DNA of 55,724 nt from JAAYDY01 sp964500225 (lineage in GTDB: Bacteria > Planctomycetota > Phycisphaerae > FEN-1346 > JAACEH01), in contig CAZCOA010000014.1 in assembly GCA_964500225.1 (NCBI GenBank), positions 1 to 55,724 of the forward strand, in the 5' to 3' direction. A model generated the notes under the pieces. The model made no database searches and was not told the origin of the DNA. It saw only the letters and a program-made list of their open reading frames with translations. Each line of letters begins with the position of its first letter. The first letter of the stretch is position 1. The position numbers and the translations under genes are program-made. This document shows positions 25,787-33,997 of the stretch, one piece after another.

Positions 25787-27103
25787 CTACGGTCGCTTCG
25801 GCGGCTGCCAGTCGGCGTTGGGCCGCGGGAACACCTCAAACGGCGGGTTGCCTGCCGGCGCGTGCGGCGAGGGATTCTCCGGCAACGGATCGTTGGTCTG
25901 CGTGAACTGCATGGCCGACACGGTGCTGGTCTTCATGCCCGCCTTGAACGCCCTGGCTTTGACCATGGCAGAACGATCCAGCACAAAGGGTCCGGTGTAC
26001 AGAGGCGACGCCGCGTCGGGGTCCGAGCGGTCAAGGGTGTAGCGAATGACCGCCCCTGGCGTCATGGACGATAGCGACACGACGACATCGCGGCTGAAGA
26101 CCGCACCGCGCGGCCGGATGTCCGGACTCCAGACCAGCGACGGATCCAGGGCCGGGGCCGCCTGCCGAGTACCGCGCGTCGGCCGGCCCCCCAGTACGCC
26201 TCGGTCATCGAAATCGAGCGGGTCGAGACACACGTCTCGCGACCAGCCCTTTTCGGTTCCGGTCTTCTGATGGTAAAGGTGCCAGAGGCGCCCCTCCCGG
26301 TCGCGAGTCACGGACCCGTGGCCCGGACCGTGGATGGTCGGCAGATCCTGAAAGATCGGGTTGTTCGGATGCTTGGTGAACGGGCCGATCGGCGTCGGGG
26401 CCGTGGCATAGCCCACGGCGTAATAAACCGACTGGCCGTCGCTGCCGCTATAGAGCAGATAGTAGAGCCCGTCGCGCTTCAGCATCCACGGCCCTTCGTT
26501 GATCGGGAAGCTGCGGCGCTCCCAGTCCTGGCTGATCTGGAAGCACCGCGTTACCGGGCCGCCCGTCTCCGTGGGGCTCTTCATCGGCACGCAGTACATG
26601 TCGAACGGTGGCGTGTGCGTGAAGTACAGATAAAGCCGACCATCGTCGTCGCGGAACGGGTGCGCGTCGATGGCGTTGATGACCAGCAGCCCCAGGTCCT
26701 TGAACATCGCGTCCGGCCGGTCGGCCACGGCGACCCCGATCGTGTAGCGCCGCGTATAGTACATGTAGAATTTGCCGTCCTCGGGATGATAATAGACCTC
26801 CGGCGCCCAGACGCCCTTGAACTCGTCGGGCAGCACCTGCGGCCCCCGGCTCCAGTGAACCAGATCCGTGGACGAAAACACGGTCAGCCCCGCGTTGGTA
26901 GAGTAGTAGTAAAAGACGCCGTCGTGCAGCAGGACCGCCGGGTCCGCGCCACAGTCTTCCTCCCGGGTCACGATGGGATTGACATAGCTTGCGACCGCCG
27001 GGCCTCGGCCGGCGGCGCACGATGCACAGGAGACCGCAACCGCCGGCACAACCAGCCCACACCAGAACCCCACCATGGCAATCCCTGAGTCCCAGCACGA
27101 CAT
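25787..27103 (-). CDS. secreted GH43-family glycosidase with chitobiase-type C-terminal domain
   Basis: A 438-aa exported protein. An N-terminal hydrophobic segment (residues 8-26) is followed by a Cys-rich SCASC stretch. The five-blade beta-propeller of GH43 has the usual acidic triad: the base Asp in GADPAVLL, the pKa-modulating Asp in NAIDAHPF and the acid Glu in INEGPWML. A beta-sandwich of the CHB_HEX_C/FN3 type (about 335-410: GAVIRYTLDRSDPDA and VKARAFKAGMKTS) closes the protein. Family members release arabinose or xylose from hemicellulose. GGAGG lies 7 nt before ATG 27103. Disordered Pro-rich residues end it. The sugar specificity cannot be read. Confidence 0.88.
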   Translation of the reverse strand: MSCWDSGIAMVGFWCGLVVPAVAVSCASCAAGRGPAVASYVNPIVTREEDCGADPAVLLHDGVFYYYSTNAGLTVFSSTDLVHWSRGPQVLPDEFKGVWAPEVYYHPEDGKFYMYYTRRYTIGVAVADRPDAMFKDLGLLVINAIDAHPFRDDDGRLYLYFTHTPPFDMYCVPMKSPTETGGPVTRCFQISQDWERRSFPINEGPWMLKRDGLYYLLYSGSDGQSVYYAVGYATAPTPIGPFTKHPNNPIFQDLPTIHGPGHGSVTRDREGRLWHLYHQKTGTEKGWSRDVCLDPLDFDDRGVLGGRPTRGTRQAAPALDPSLVWSPDIRPRGAVFSRDVVVSLSSMTPGAVIRYTLDRSDPDAASPLYTGPFVLDRSAMVKARAFKAGMKTSTVSAMQFTQTNDPLPENPSPHAPAGNPPFEVFPRPNADWQPPKRP

Positions 27104-27257
27104 CGGTCATCCTCCAAGTCAAGTACCCTACCGACGCCGAACCACTACAAGCCATGGATGCTCTTGAATGCGGCCCCGGTTTCTGGTTGAATCACCGATG
27201 GCCGGGCGGATTGCGCCGCGTCTGTCGCCCGGCGACCGCATTTCCGTAAGGAGATCC

Positions 27258-28688
27258 ATGGCCGACCAGCCCGCCCAGACATCCGACCGCTCCTGGAGCC
27301 TGACCGAACGTGAGCTGGCCTCACGACTCTCGTGGTTCATCAGCATCCGTTGGTTTGCCGGCCTGACGGCACTGCTGTTTCTGGCCGTGGCATGGCACGG
27401 CTTCAGCATCCGTCTAACCGGGCCCGATCAGCCCCTGGTGCGAGTCCTGATGGCCATCCTGGGCCTCTTCTTCTATAACGCCGTTCTGGTAATTCTGGTC
27501 TGGGCATTCCGCACGCGCGGCCTCCTGGGGCCGCGGGCCATTCACGCCTTCGCCAACCTCCAGATTGTCTGCGATCTGGCCTGCGTGGCGTTCATCTGGC
27601 ACTACACCGGAGGCATCGAGAACGCCTTCTGCATCCTTTTCATCTTCCCGATGGCGTGGGCCAGCGAACTATTGAGCCGCACCAACGCCTACCTCCACGC
27701 CGTCCTGGGTGCGACAATGATGAATGCCGTCGCCTGGGGCGAATACTCGGGCCTTCTGCCACACGTCCACTTGGTGCGCCTCGTGAACCAGTGTATCATG
27801 GACTTTGTGCCGCCGGAGCTGTACCTCGACTGGGCATTCGTGCTGATGGTCTGCCTGGCGGTCTCGGGCGGCATGTTCGTCACGGTATTCCTGGCAGGGA
27901 CGATCTCGCAGCGTCTGCGGCTGCGGGAGAACCAGCTCGAAGAGGCCTACCGGCGGCTCCAGACAGTGGACACCCTCAAGACGGATTTCATGCGCAGAGC
28001 CAGCCACGAACTGCGAGCCCCCCTGTCGGCGACGCACATGATGCTCAAGACCGTTCAGCAGAGCATCGCCGACCGGATCGACCCCGCCCAGCGCGAAATG
28101 ATTGTCCGGGCAACCGACCGCATCGATTCGCTGACCAAGCTCGTCAACGATCTGCTCCTGTTCAGCCGCCTGGAAAACGAGGTGGACGTACCCGCGCACC
28201 GCGAGCCGGTTCCCTTCGACGAAACGGTGCGTCAGACCATCGAGCTACTGGCGGCCGACGCCGAGGCCAAAAGCCTGCGCCTGGAGTTCGACATCGCGCC
28301 GGCTCGCGTCACCGCCGAAAAAGAGGAACTGGCCGAGATCGCCACGAACCTCGTCAGCAACGCCATCCGGTACACGCCCGACGGCGGCCGCGTGTCGGTG
28401 CGGCTCGCCAGCGAGGGCGGCTTCGCCGTGCTCGAAGTGGCCGACACCGGCATCGGTATCGCCCCGAAGGATCTGCCGCGCATCTTCGACGAGTTCTTCC
28501 GCAGCACGGAGGCCAAGAACGCCGTCAGGTACGGCACCGGCATCGGCCTGGCCATCGTCAAGAAGATCGTCCAATCGCTTCGAGGCGACATTGACGTGCG
28601 CAGCACACCCGGCGAAGGAAGCACCTTCACGGTTCGCCTGCCCCTGAGCACCGAGCCGCCTGCCCCGCGCGGCGGCTCCAGCCGATGA
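27258..28688 (+). CDS. orphan sensor histidine kinase
   Basis: A 476-aa membrane sensor kinase. Five or six predicted helices (about 30-215) form a membrane sensor module without a large periplasmic loop. Then come a coiled linker (RLRENQLEEAYRRLQ), the HisKA domain with phospho-acceptor His250 in RRASHELRAPLSA, and the HATPase_c domain with the N box NLVSNAIRYTPDGG, G1 DTGIGI, the F box EFFRS and G2 GTGIGLAIVK. No response regulator is adjacent, so its partner is elsewhere. ATG 27258 has AAGGAG just upstream; the longer frame start lacks one. It is divergent from the GH43 gene, which it might regulate, but nothing in the sequence shows this. Confidence 0.9.
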   Translation: MADQPAQTSDRSWSLTERELASRLSWFISIRWFAGLTALLFLAVAWHGFSIRLTGPDQPLVRVLMAILGLFFYNAVLVILVWAFRTRGLLGPRAIHAFANLQIVCDLACVAFIWHYTGGIENAFCILFIFPMAWASELLSRTNAYLHAVLGATMMNAVAWGEYSGLLPHVHLVRLVNQCIMDFVPPELYLDWAFVLMVCLAVSGGMFVTVFLAGTISQRLRLRENQLEEAYRRLQTVDTLKTDFMRRASHELRAPLSATHMMLKTVQQSIADRIDPAQREMIVRATDRIDSLTKLVNDLLLFSRLENEVDVPAHREPVPFDETVRQTIELLAADAEAKSLRLEFDIAPARVTAEKEELAEIATNLVSNAIRYTPDGGRVSVRLASEGGFAVLEVADTGIGIAPKDLPRIFDEFFRSTEAKNAVRYGTGIGLAIVKKIVQSLRGDIDVRSTPGEGSTFTVRLPLSTEPPAPRGGSSR

Positions 28689-28775
28689 GCCGGATGCCCC
28701 TGCCGCTCATGGGCAAAACGCCCCTGCCACGGCACAGCCCCCAGAACGTTCCTGCGCCCGGCCCCATTGCTGCAC

Positions 28776-28804
28776 TTGACACGGCTGCCGCCGCACGATA
28801 TCAC
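28776..28804 (+). promoter_or_regulatory. promoter of alr
   Basis: A perfect TTGACA at 28776-28781, a 17-nt spacer and TATCAC at 28799-28804 are followed by a leader of about 45 nt before ATG 28856. Confidence 0.65.
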
Positions 28805-28855
28805 TGGTCACAGCACAACGGATACCGGAACACCGCCAGGCGATAGGAACTCCGG

Positions 28856-29992
28856 ATGCAGAATCAAGTCGTCGCCGAAATCAACCTGTCAGCCCTGCGC
28901 GACAACTACCGCACCCTGGCCGCGATGGCCGCCCCGGCAAAGATCATCGCGGCCGTCAAGGCCGACGCCTACGGTCACGGGGCAGTTCCCTGCTCGCAAT
29001 GCCTGGCCGACGCCGGCGCCGCCATGCTGGCCGTCGTCACCCTCAACGAGGCCCTCGAACTCCGCGACGGAGGCCTGCGCACACGCATTCTCGTCATGGG
29101 CGTAACGGATCCGAAACGCGTCGCCGAGGCCATCGCCCGCGACATCGAACTGACCATTCACGGACGCGATTACGGCCTGGCCTACGCCAATGCCGCCGCC
29201 CGCGCCGGGGGCACCCTCCGCTGTCACGTCCATGCCGAAACCGGAATGCACCGCATGGGCACGCCCTTCGACGACGTGGTGCCGCTGATCGAGGCCCTGG
29301 CCGCCATGCCGCATGTCCGGGTCGAAGGGCTCATGACGCACCACAGCCACGCCGATGTCCCCGACCCGTCAATCACCGCCGAGCAGCGCGATCGCTTGGC
29401 GAGGCTGGCCGACGCGCTGTCGCGTCGCGGCCTGCGGCCGCCCATCGTCCACGCCGCCAACTCGGCCGCCCTAATGCGCTTCCCCGACGGACGGTTCGAC
29501 ATGGTGCGGCCGGGCATCGCTTTGTACGGTGTCACGCCCTGCCCGGAACTGACGCCGCACGTCCGCCTGCGGCCCGTCATGACGATCAAGGCGCCCATTG
29601 CAACCATTAACCACGTGCCCGTCGGCGAGGGCGTCAGCTATGGTCACAGGTGGATTGCCCAGCGGCCGTCACGCGTGGCGGCGCTGCCGATCGGATACGC
29701 CGACGGTTACCCGCGTGCCCTGACCAATCGGGCCGTCGTCCGGGTCGAGGGGCAGATTGCTCCCACCGTGGGCACTGTCTGCATGGACACCATTCTGATC
29801 GACGTCACCGACGTGCCGCAAGCCCGGGTCGGCTCTGTGGTCACTCTCATGGAAGCACGGACGGACAGCCCGCTGTCGGTCTATGCCCTAGCGTCGCTGA
29901 CCGGCACGATTCCTTATGAAATCTTCTGCGGCATCGGCAGGCGAGTGAAGCGAATTTATGTTTACGACGAGCCGGACGGAAATTCCCGCTGA
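28856..29992 (+). CDS. alr: alanine racemase
   Basis: A 378-aa PLP enzyme interconverting L- and D-alanine for peptidoglycan. The PLP Schiff-base Lys35 is in IAAVKADAYGHGA at the end of strand 1 of the barrel. The second catalytic base Tyr is in GVSYGHRW in the C-terminal beta-domain, and RPGIALYGV is the family's PLP-phosphate region. Length and order are canonical. AGGAA lies 8 nt upstream of ATG, and a near-consensus promoter is at 28776. Its presence shows that this planctomycete lineage makes D-Ala. The HtrA gene follows after 133 nt with a possible separate promoter. Confidence 0.94.
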   Translation: MQNQVVAEINLSALRDNYRTLAAMAAPAKIIAAVKADAYGHGAVPCSQCLADAGAAMLAVVTLNEALELRDGGLRTRILVMGVTDPKRVAEAIARDIELTIHGRDYGLAYANAAARAGGTLRCHVHAETGMHRMGTPFDDVVPLIEALAAMPHVRVEGLMTHHSHADVPDPSITAEQRDRLARLADALSRRGLRPPIVHAANSAALMRFPDGRFDMVRPGIALYGVTPCPELTPHVRLRPVMTIKAPIATINHVPVGEGVSYGHRWIAQRPSRVAALPIGYADGYPRALTNRAVVRVEGQIAPTVGTVCMDTILIDVTDVPQARVGSVVTLMEARTDSPLSVYALASLTGTIPYEIFCGIGRRVKRIYVYDEPDGNSR

Positions 29993-30018
29993 CGATTTCC
30001 GTGCTCATGCGTTACTAT
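29989..30018 (+). promoter_or_regulatory. candidate promoter of the HtrA pair
   Basis: CTGACG overlaps the alr stop codon and is followed after 18 nt by TACTAT (30013-30018), about 105 nt before the HtrA start. The match is moderate. Confidence 0.35.
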
Positions 30019-30125
30019 GTGTAGGCCGTGGCGGCGGCCGGCACATTCAGGCTGTTCTGCGGCCGGGCGAGCGGTTCGCCGCAGGGGCGTTTACGAGGGT
30101 GTTCACCAACATAGGAGGCTGATGC

Positions 30126-31523
30126 ATGAATTGCCGCTTAGGGATGGCGCTGACGGCGACCGTCCTGTGTCTGGCCGGCTGCACGCCGCAGAGTGCCGAC
30201 ACGGAGGCCGTCCGGATCAACGCACCAAGCCAGTACACCGGCGCCGACATCCAGGCCATGATCGAACGCGCCAAGGAGAAGGTCTTTCCGACGCTCGTCT
30301 ACGTCAAGCCCATCCGCGAGGACTATAGCGAGGGCAAGAAGCAACGCGTCGTCGTCAGCGGCTCGGGCGTCATCATCAGCCCCGACGGCTACGTCGTGAC
30401 CAACAACCACGTCGCCGAGAAGGCCGTCGAAATCCGCTGTGTGCTCTTCGACAACACGATGCTCAAGGCCGACCTGATCGGCACCGACAAGGACACCGAT
30501 CTGGCCCTGCTGAAGCTCAAGCCGGAAACGCCCGGAACGACCTTCCCCTATGCCGCGCTGGCCGACAGCGACCGCGTCGTCGAGGGCCGCTTCGTCATGG
30601 CCCTGGGCTCCCCCTGGGGGCTGAAACGCAGTATCAGCCTCGGCATCGTCTCTTCGGCCGAACGATTCCTCGACGAGGACAGCGAGTACAGCCTCTGGAT
30701 TCAGAGCGACGCCGCACTGAACCCCGGCAACTCGGGCGGACCGCTGATCAACACCGACGGCGAGGTAATCGGCATCAACACGATGGCCTCGATGTATGGC
30801 GGCGACATGGGATTCAGCATCCCTTCCAACACCGTCCGGTACGTCATCGACCAGTTGAAGGAGCACGGCGAGGTCAAGCGCAGTTGGACAGGCCTGCGGC
30901 TCCAGCCGCTCCGCGACTTCGACAGCGACTCGTTCTTCGAGGGCGATCGCGGCGTGCTGGTCGCCAGCGTCGATCCGGGGTCGCCCGCCGAAAAGGCCGG
31001 GTTGGCCGTCGGCGATCTGATCCTCTCGGTCAACGGCGAGCCTATTGACGGCCTCTACAACGAGAATCTGCCTCGCATCCGTACCCTCCTCGGACGCCTG
31101 CCGACCGACCGGGCCGTGGACTTCGTCATCGAGCGAGCCGGCACACCGATGACCTTGTCGCTGACAGCCTCCCAGAAAGGCCTTGTCGAGGGCGAGGATT
31201 TGGAGCTGAAACGCTGGAACATGACCGTCAAGAGCATCAACGAGCACGCCGACCCGGAGCTCTACTACTACGTCAAGCAGGGCGTTTACGTCCAGGGCGT
31301 GAGCTATCCCGGCAATGCCGCCATGGCTGGTTTCTCCGGCTGCGGCGAGATCATCCTCAAAGTGGACGGCAAGGAGGTCAAGACGCTCGACGACATCCGA
31401 AGGATTTACGACGAAATCATGGCCGACACGCATCGCAAAAAGCGCGTCGCTTTCGAGATTATGCGCGGCGGCATGCCGTCCATGCTCGTGCTCGACTATG
31501 CCCGCGACTACGACAAGGAATGA
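30126..31523 (+). CDS. HtrA/DegP-family serine protease, lipoprotein, two PDZ domains
   Basis: A 465-aa protein with a perfect lipobox (LAGC, Cys19), so it is likely tethered to a membrane facing the periplasm. The trypsin-like domain has an intact triad: His95 (TNNHV), Asp125 (DTDLALLKL) and Ser203 (NPGNSGGPL). The first PDZ lies at about 265-350 (GVLVASVDPGSPAEKAGL), the second at about 385-455 (GVYVQGVSYPGNAAMAG). HtrA proteins degrade or refold damaged envelope proteins. GGAGG sits 7 nt before ATG. The stop is 42 nt before the next gene, a degenerate HtrA-like protein, so the two are probably one transcript ending at the hairpin at 33930. Confidence 0.92.
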   Translation: MNCRLGMALTATVLCLAGCTPQSADTEAVRINAPSQYTGADIQAMIERAKEKVFPTLVYVKPIREDYSEGKKQRVVVSGSGVIISPDGYVVTNNHVAEKAVEIRCVLFDNTMLKADLIGTDKDTDLALLKLKPETPGTTFPYAALADSDRVVEGRFVMALGSPWGLKRSISLGIVSSAERFLDEDSEYSLWIQSDAALNPGNSGGPLINTDGEVIGINTMASMYGGDMGFSIPSNTVRYVIDQLKEHGEVKRSWTGLRLQPLRDFDSDSFFEGDRGVLVASVDPGSPAEKAGLAVGDLILSVNGEPIDGLYNENLPRIRTLLGRLPTDRAVDFVIERAGTPMTLSLTASQKGLVEGEDLELKRWNMTVKSINEHADPELYYYVKQGVYVQGVSYPGNAAMAGFSGCGEIILKVDGKEVKTLDDIRRIYDEIMADTHRKKRVAFEIMRGGMPSMLVLDYARDYDKE

Positions 31524-31565
31524 TCCGGCTTCGGCGGAAACCCGACTCGGAGGAAAGGAACGCAG

Positions 31566-33896
31566 ATGAACCGTTGGATCACGATCACTGTGGCGTTGCT
31601 CTTGGCTCTGGCGGCGTTTGCGTGGACGCCACCGCGCACGTGGGCCCAGGCCGAGGCGACCGCACCTGTCGGCAAACCCATCGAGACAGTCAGCGCCGCC
31701 GACGAGGACACTCCGGCCGATGCCGACCGGAACAGGAAAGCGGAAGAAGCTGAAGAGAACAAAGAAGGCGAGGGGAACGACAAGGATGAATGCGAGGACG
31801 ACCGCGCCTTCATGCAAGAACTAGCCGATCTCGCGGCCCCGTACCTGGTCACTGTCGCCACCCGATGGAAGGAAGACAAGGGCGAGAGTCCGGACGAATA
31901 CGAAATCCGCTGCAACATCGACCTCAAGATGTCCACCGAGGCTATGGGCCTGGCGCTCGATCCAACGAAGGGTTGGATTCTGACCCAGGACAACAACTAC
32001 GAAACACGATTCATCGAATCGGTTCGCGGCATTACGTCCGACGGGAAGGAGTTTCCGCTGCGGCCCTACGGCTTCTACCTCGACCTGCCGGCCGCCGTTT
32101 ACCAGACCGACGCATGGCCCGGCGTCGGAGAGCCTCTGAAGTGGTTCGACGGCGACATCGCCCTGCCCGGCGGATTGCACCACGTGGGGCTGGTCCGCGC
32201 CCGGCTCGGATGGGACATCGTCGTCGCACTCGGCGGCGTCGGCCCCATGGCACGCAGCACCGACCGCAAGACCGAGGACGAGTGGACCGCCGAGGTCGAG
32301 CCCGGCCTCGTCTTCGACGACGAGGCGCGGCCCTTGGGTTTCACCCTGCCGCCGGTGGTCAGTCTCGTCGGCAACCGGTTCCCGTGGCGCGGCGGCGACC
32401 TCCTCAAAGCCTCCCTCGTCACCTTCGACGACTTCGAAAAAGCCAAGGCCGAACGCCTCAGCCGATTCGGCAAGTTCGCCCACGAAGTGAAGATCGTCTA
32501 TCGTCAGCCCGAGGAAGGCGAGGACAACCTGGAGTTCGAAGGCGAGGACCGGACCAGCCTGACCCAGTACTACTATGGCTACGCCGTGTCGCCCCGGCGC
32601 ATCGTCGTTCCGGTGCGGCTCGAGAAGATCTACATCCAACGGTTCAAAAAGATCACCGTGCGGATGAACGACCAGGAGGTTCCCGCGAAGTTCCTTGGAG
32701 CGTTTCTGAACTTCGGCTGCTTCATGGTCGAAACCGAAGACGCCGAGAGTCCTGCGGTGCTTCCATCCGAATGGGCCCAGGTGCCCGACATCCACCGAGC
32801 CGTCATGACCTATCTGCCGGAGCGCAAGTTCGGCGGCCGCCGCGACACACTCTGGTACAACCGAATCAGCGGCTACGAGCGACAGTATAAGGACGAACTG
32901 TGGCCGAAATGTGCCACCCCCCTCGCCCGCGGCACCCTCGTAATGGACTTCGACGGTCGGCCGATCGGGTTGGCAATGACCGAACGCCGTCCCGAGGAAG
33001 AGAAGAAGGGCGCCGGACGCCGAATGTCGAACGACCGCGACGAATTGGTGAAGATGTACCTCACGGCCAAACTCGCCGACGCCTTTGCCCATCCCGAGGC
33101 GCATTTCGACCCGAATCTGCGGCCGACGGACGAGCGCGAGGAGAAGCGACTGGTATGGCTCGGCGTCGAGACGCAACCGGTCACGCCCGAGCTGGCCGAG
33201 ATACTCGACGAAATGGCAGGCGGCGACTCCGTCCAGAAGCTCACCCGCCGCGGCGAGATCGGCCTCCGCGTCACCTACGTCTATGCCGGCTCCCCCGCCG
33301 AAAAGGCCGGCATCCGAGCTGGAATGATATTGCTGGAGATCCAAGAAGAGGACAAGAACGATCCCATCGAGTTGAAACCGCTCGAAGGAAGTTACAGATA
33401 CCGCTTCAGCCGCTTCCGCTCCTACGGCGGCTCGTCGGACTCCGAAAGCAAGCGCAGCAACTACCTGACGAAGCTCCTGACGCGACTGGGGCCCGGAACC
33501 AAGGTAACCGTCACGTACCTGGACGGCACCGAGAAGAAGTCGCAGGACTTCGTTCTGGAGTGGGCGCCCTATGACTACTCCTCCGCCGCCAAATATAAGG
33601 ACGAAAAAAGCGGCCTGACAGTCAAGGACCTGACCTATGACATCCGGGCCATTCTGCGTCTGGATGCCTCGCAGCCGGGCGTCATCTGCGCCAAGGTCGA
33701 GCCTGGAGAAAAGGCCTCCGTGGCCCAGATCCAACCGCCGGTCATCCTGACCGAGATCAACGGCCGCCCAATCGCCAATGTCGAGGACTACCAGAAGCGC
33801 ATGGAGGAAATCCAGGCCGGCGCCAACGGCGGCGTAGCGGACATCAAGCTCCTGTGGATGGGCAAGAACCGTATGGTCCGCCTCACGTTCCCGTAG
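31566..33896 (+). CDS. exported HtrA-like pseudoprotease with PDZ domains
   Basis: A 776-aa exported protein. The signal peptide (1-28) ends TWAQA. Residues 45-80 are very acidic and disordered. Residues 95-230 and about 335-480 resemble two trypsin-like halves without catalytic residues. GWILTQDN aligns with the HtrA GYVVTNNH, giving Asn143 for His. In the second half VSPRRIVVPV replaces the His strand, and LARGTLVMDFDGRPIG aligns with NSGGPLINTDGEVIG, giving Ala454 for Ser. Two PDZ domains follow (about 515-640, with VYAGSPAEKAGIRAG, and about 665-776, with PVILTEINGRPIANVEDY). GGAGG lies upstream of ATG. It follows the active HtrA by 42 nt. A role as scaffold, adaptor or substrate receptor for HtrA is inferred; the domain assignment to the trypsin fold rests on by-eye alignment. 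Confidence 0.72.
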   Translation: MNRWITITVALLLALAAFAWTPPRTWAQAEATAPVGKPIETVSAADEDTPADADRNRKAEEAEENKEGEGNDKDECEDDRAFMQELADLAAPYLVTVATRWKEDKGESPDEYEIRCNIDLKMSTEAMGLALDPTKGWILTQDNNYETRFIESVRGITSDGKEFPLRPYGFYLDLPAAVYQTDAWPGVGEPLKWFDGDIALPGGLHHVGLVRARLGWDIVVALGGVGPMARSTDRKTEDEWTAEVEPGLVFDDEARPLGFTLPPVVSLVGNRFPWRGGDLLKASLVTFDDFEKAKAERLSRFGKFAHEVKIVYRQPEEGEDNLEFEGEDRTSLTQYYYGYAVSPRRIVVPVRLEKIYIQRFKKITVRMNDQEVPAKFLGAFLNFGCFMVETEDAESPAVLPSEWAQVPDIHRAVMTYLPERKFGGRRDTLWYNRISGYERQYKDELWPKCATPLARGTLVMDFDGRPIGLAMTERRPEEEKKGAGRRMSNDRDELVKMYLTAKLADAFAHPEAHFDPNLRPTDEREEKRLVWLGVETQPVTPELAEILDEMAGGDSVQKLTRRGEIGLRVTYVYAGSPAEKAGIRAGMILLEIQEEDKNDPIELKPLEGSYRYRFSRFRSYGGSSDSESKRSNYLTKLLTRLGPGTKVTVTYLDGTEKKSQDFVLEWAPYDYSSAAKYKDEKSGLTVKDLTYDIRAILRLDASQPGVICAKVEPGEKASVAQIQPPVILTEINGRPIANVEDYQKRMEEIQAGANGGVADIKLLWMGKNRMVRLTFP

Positions 33897-33929
33897 AGGC
33901 TGCCCGTCGGGGCTCGCCGTGAAACGTAC

Positions 33930-33961
33930 AGGGGCGCGACTCTCACCAGGGTCGCGCCCCT
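33930..33961. terminator. bidirectional terminator hairpin
   Basis: A perfect 11-bp GC-rich stem (33930-33940 with 33951-33961) and 10-nt loop is followed on the plus strand by ATTGGTTTGTG. It lies 34 nt after the HtrA-like gene and 37 nt past the convergent kinase gene. Confidence 0.7.
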
Positions 33962-33997
33962 ATTGGTTTGTGTGCGGGTCTTCACGTCCGGCAATGC

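Noticed and set aside
30138..31817. 559-codon frame on the minus strand
   Set aside because: Antisense to the HtrA gene, which has a complete catalytic triad and lipobox; the reverse frame has no recognisable features.
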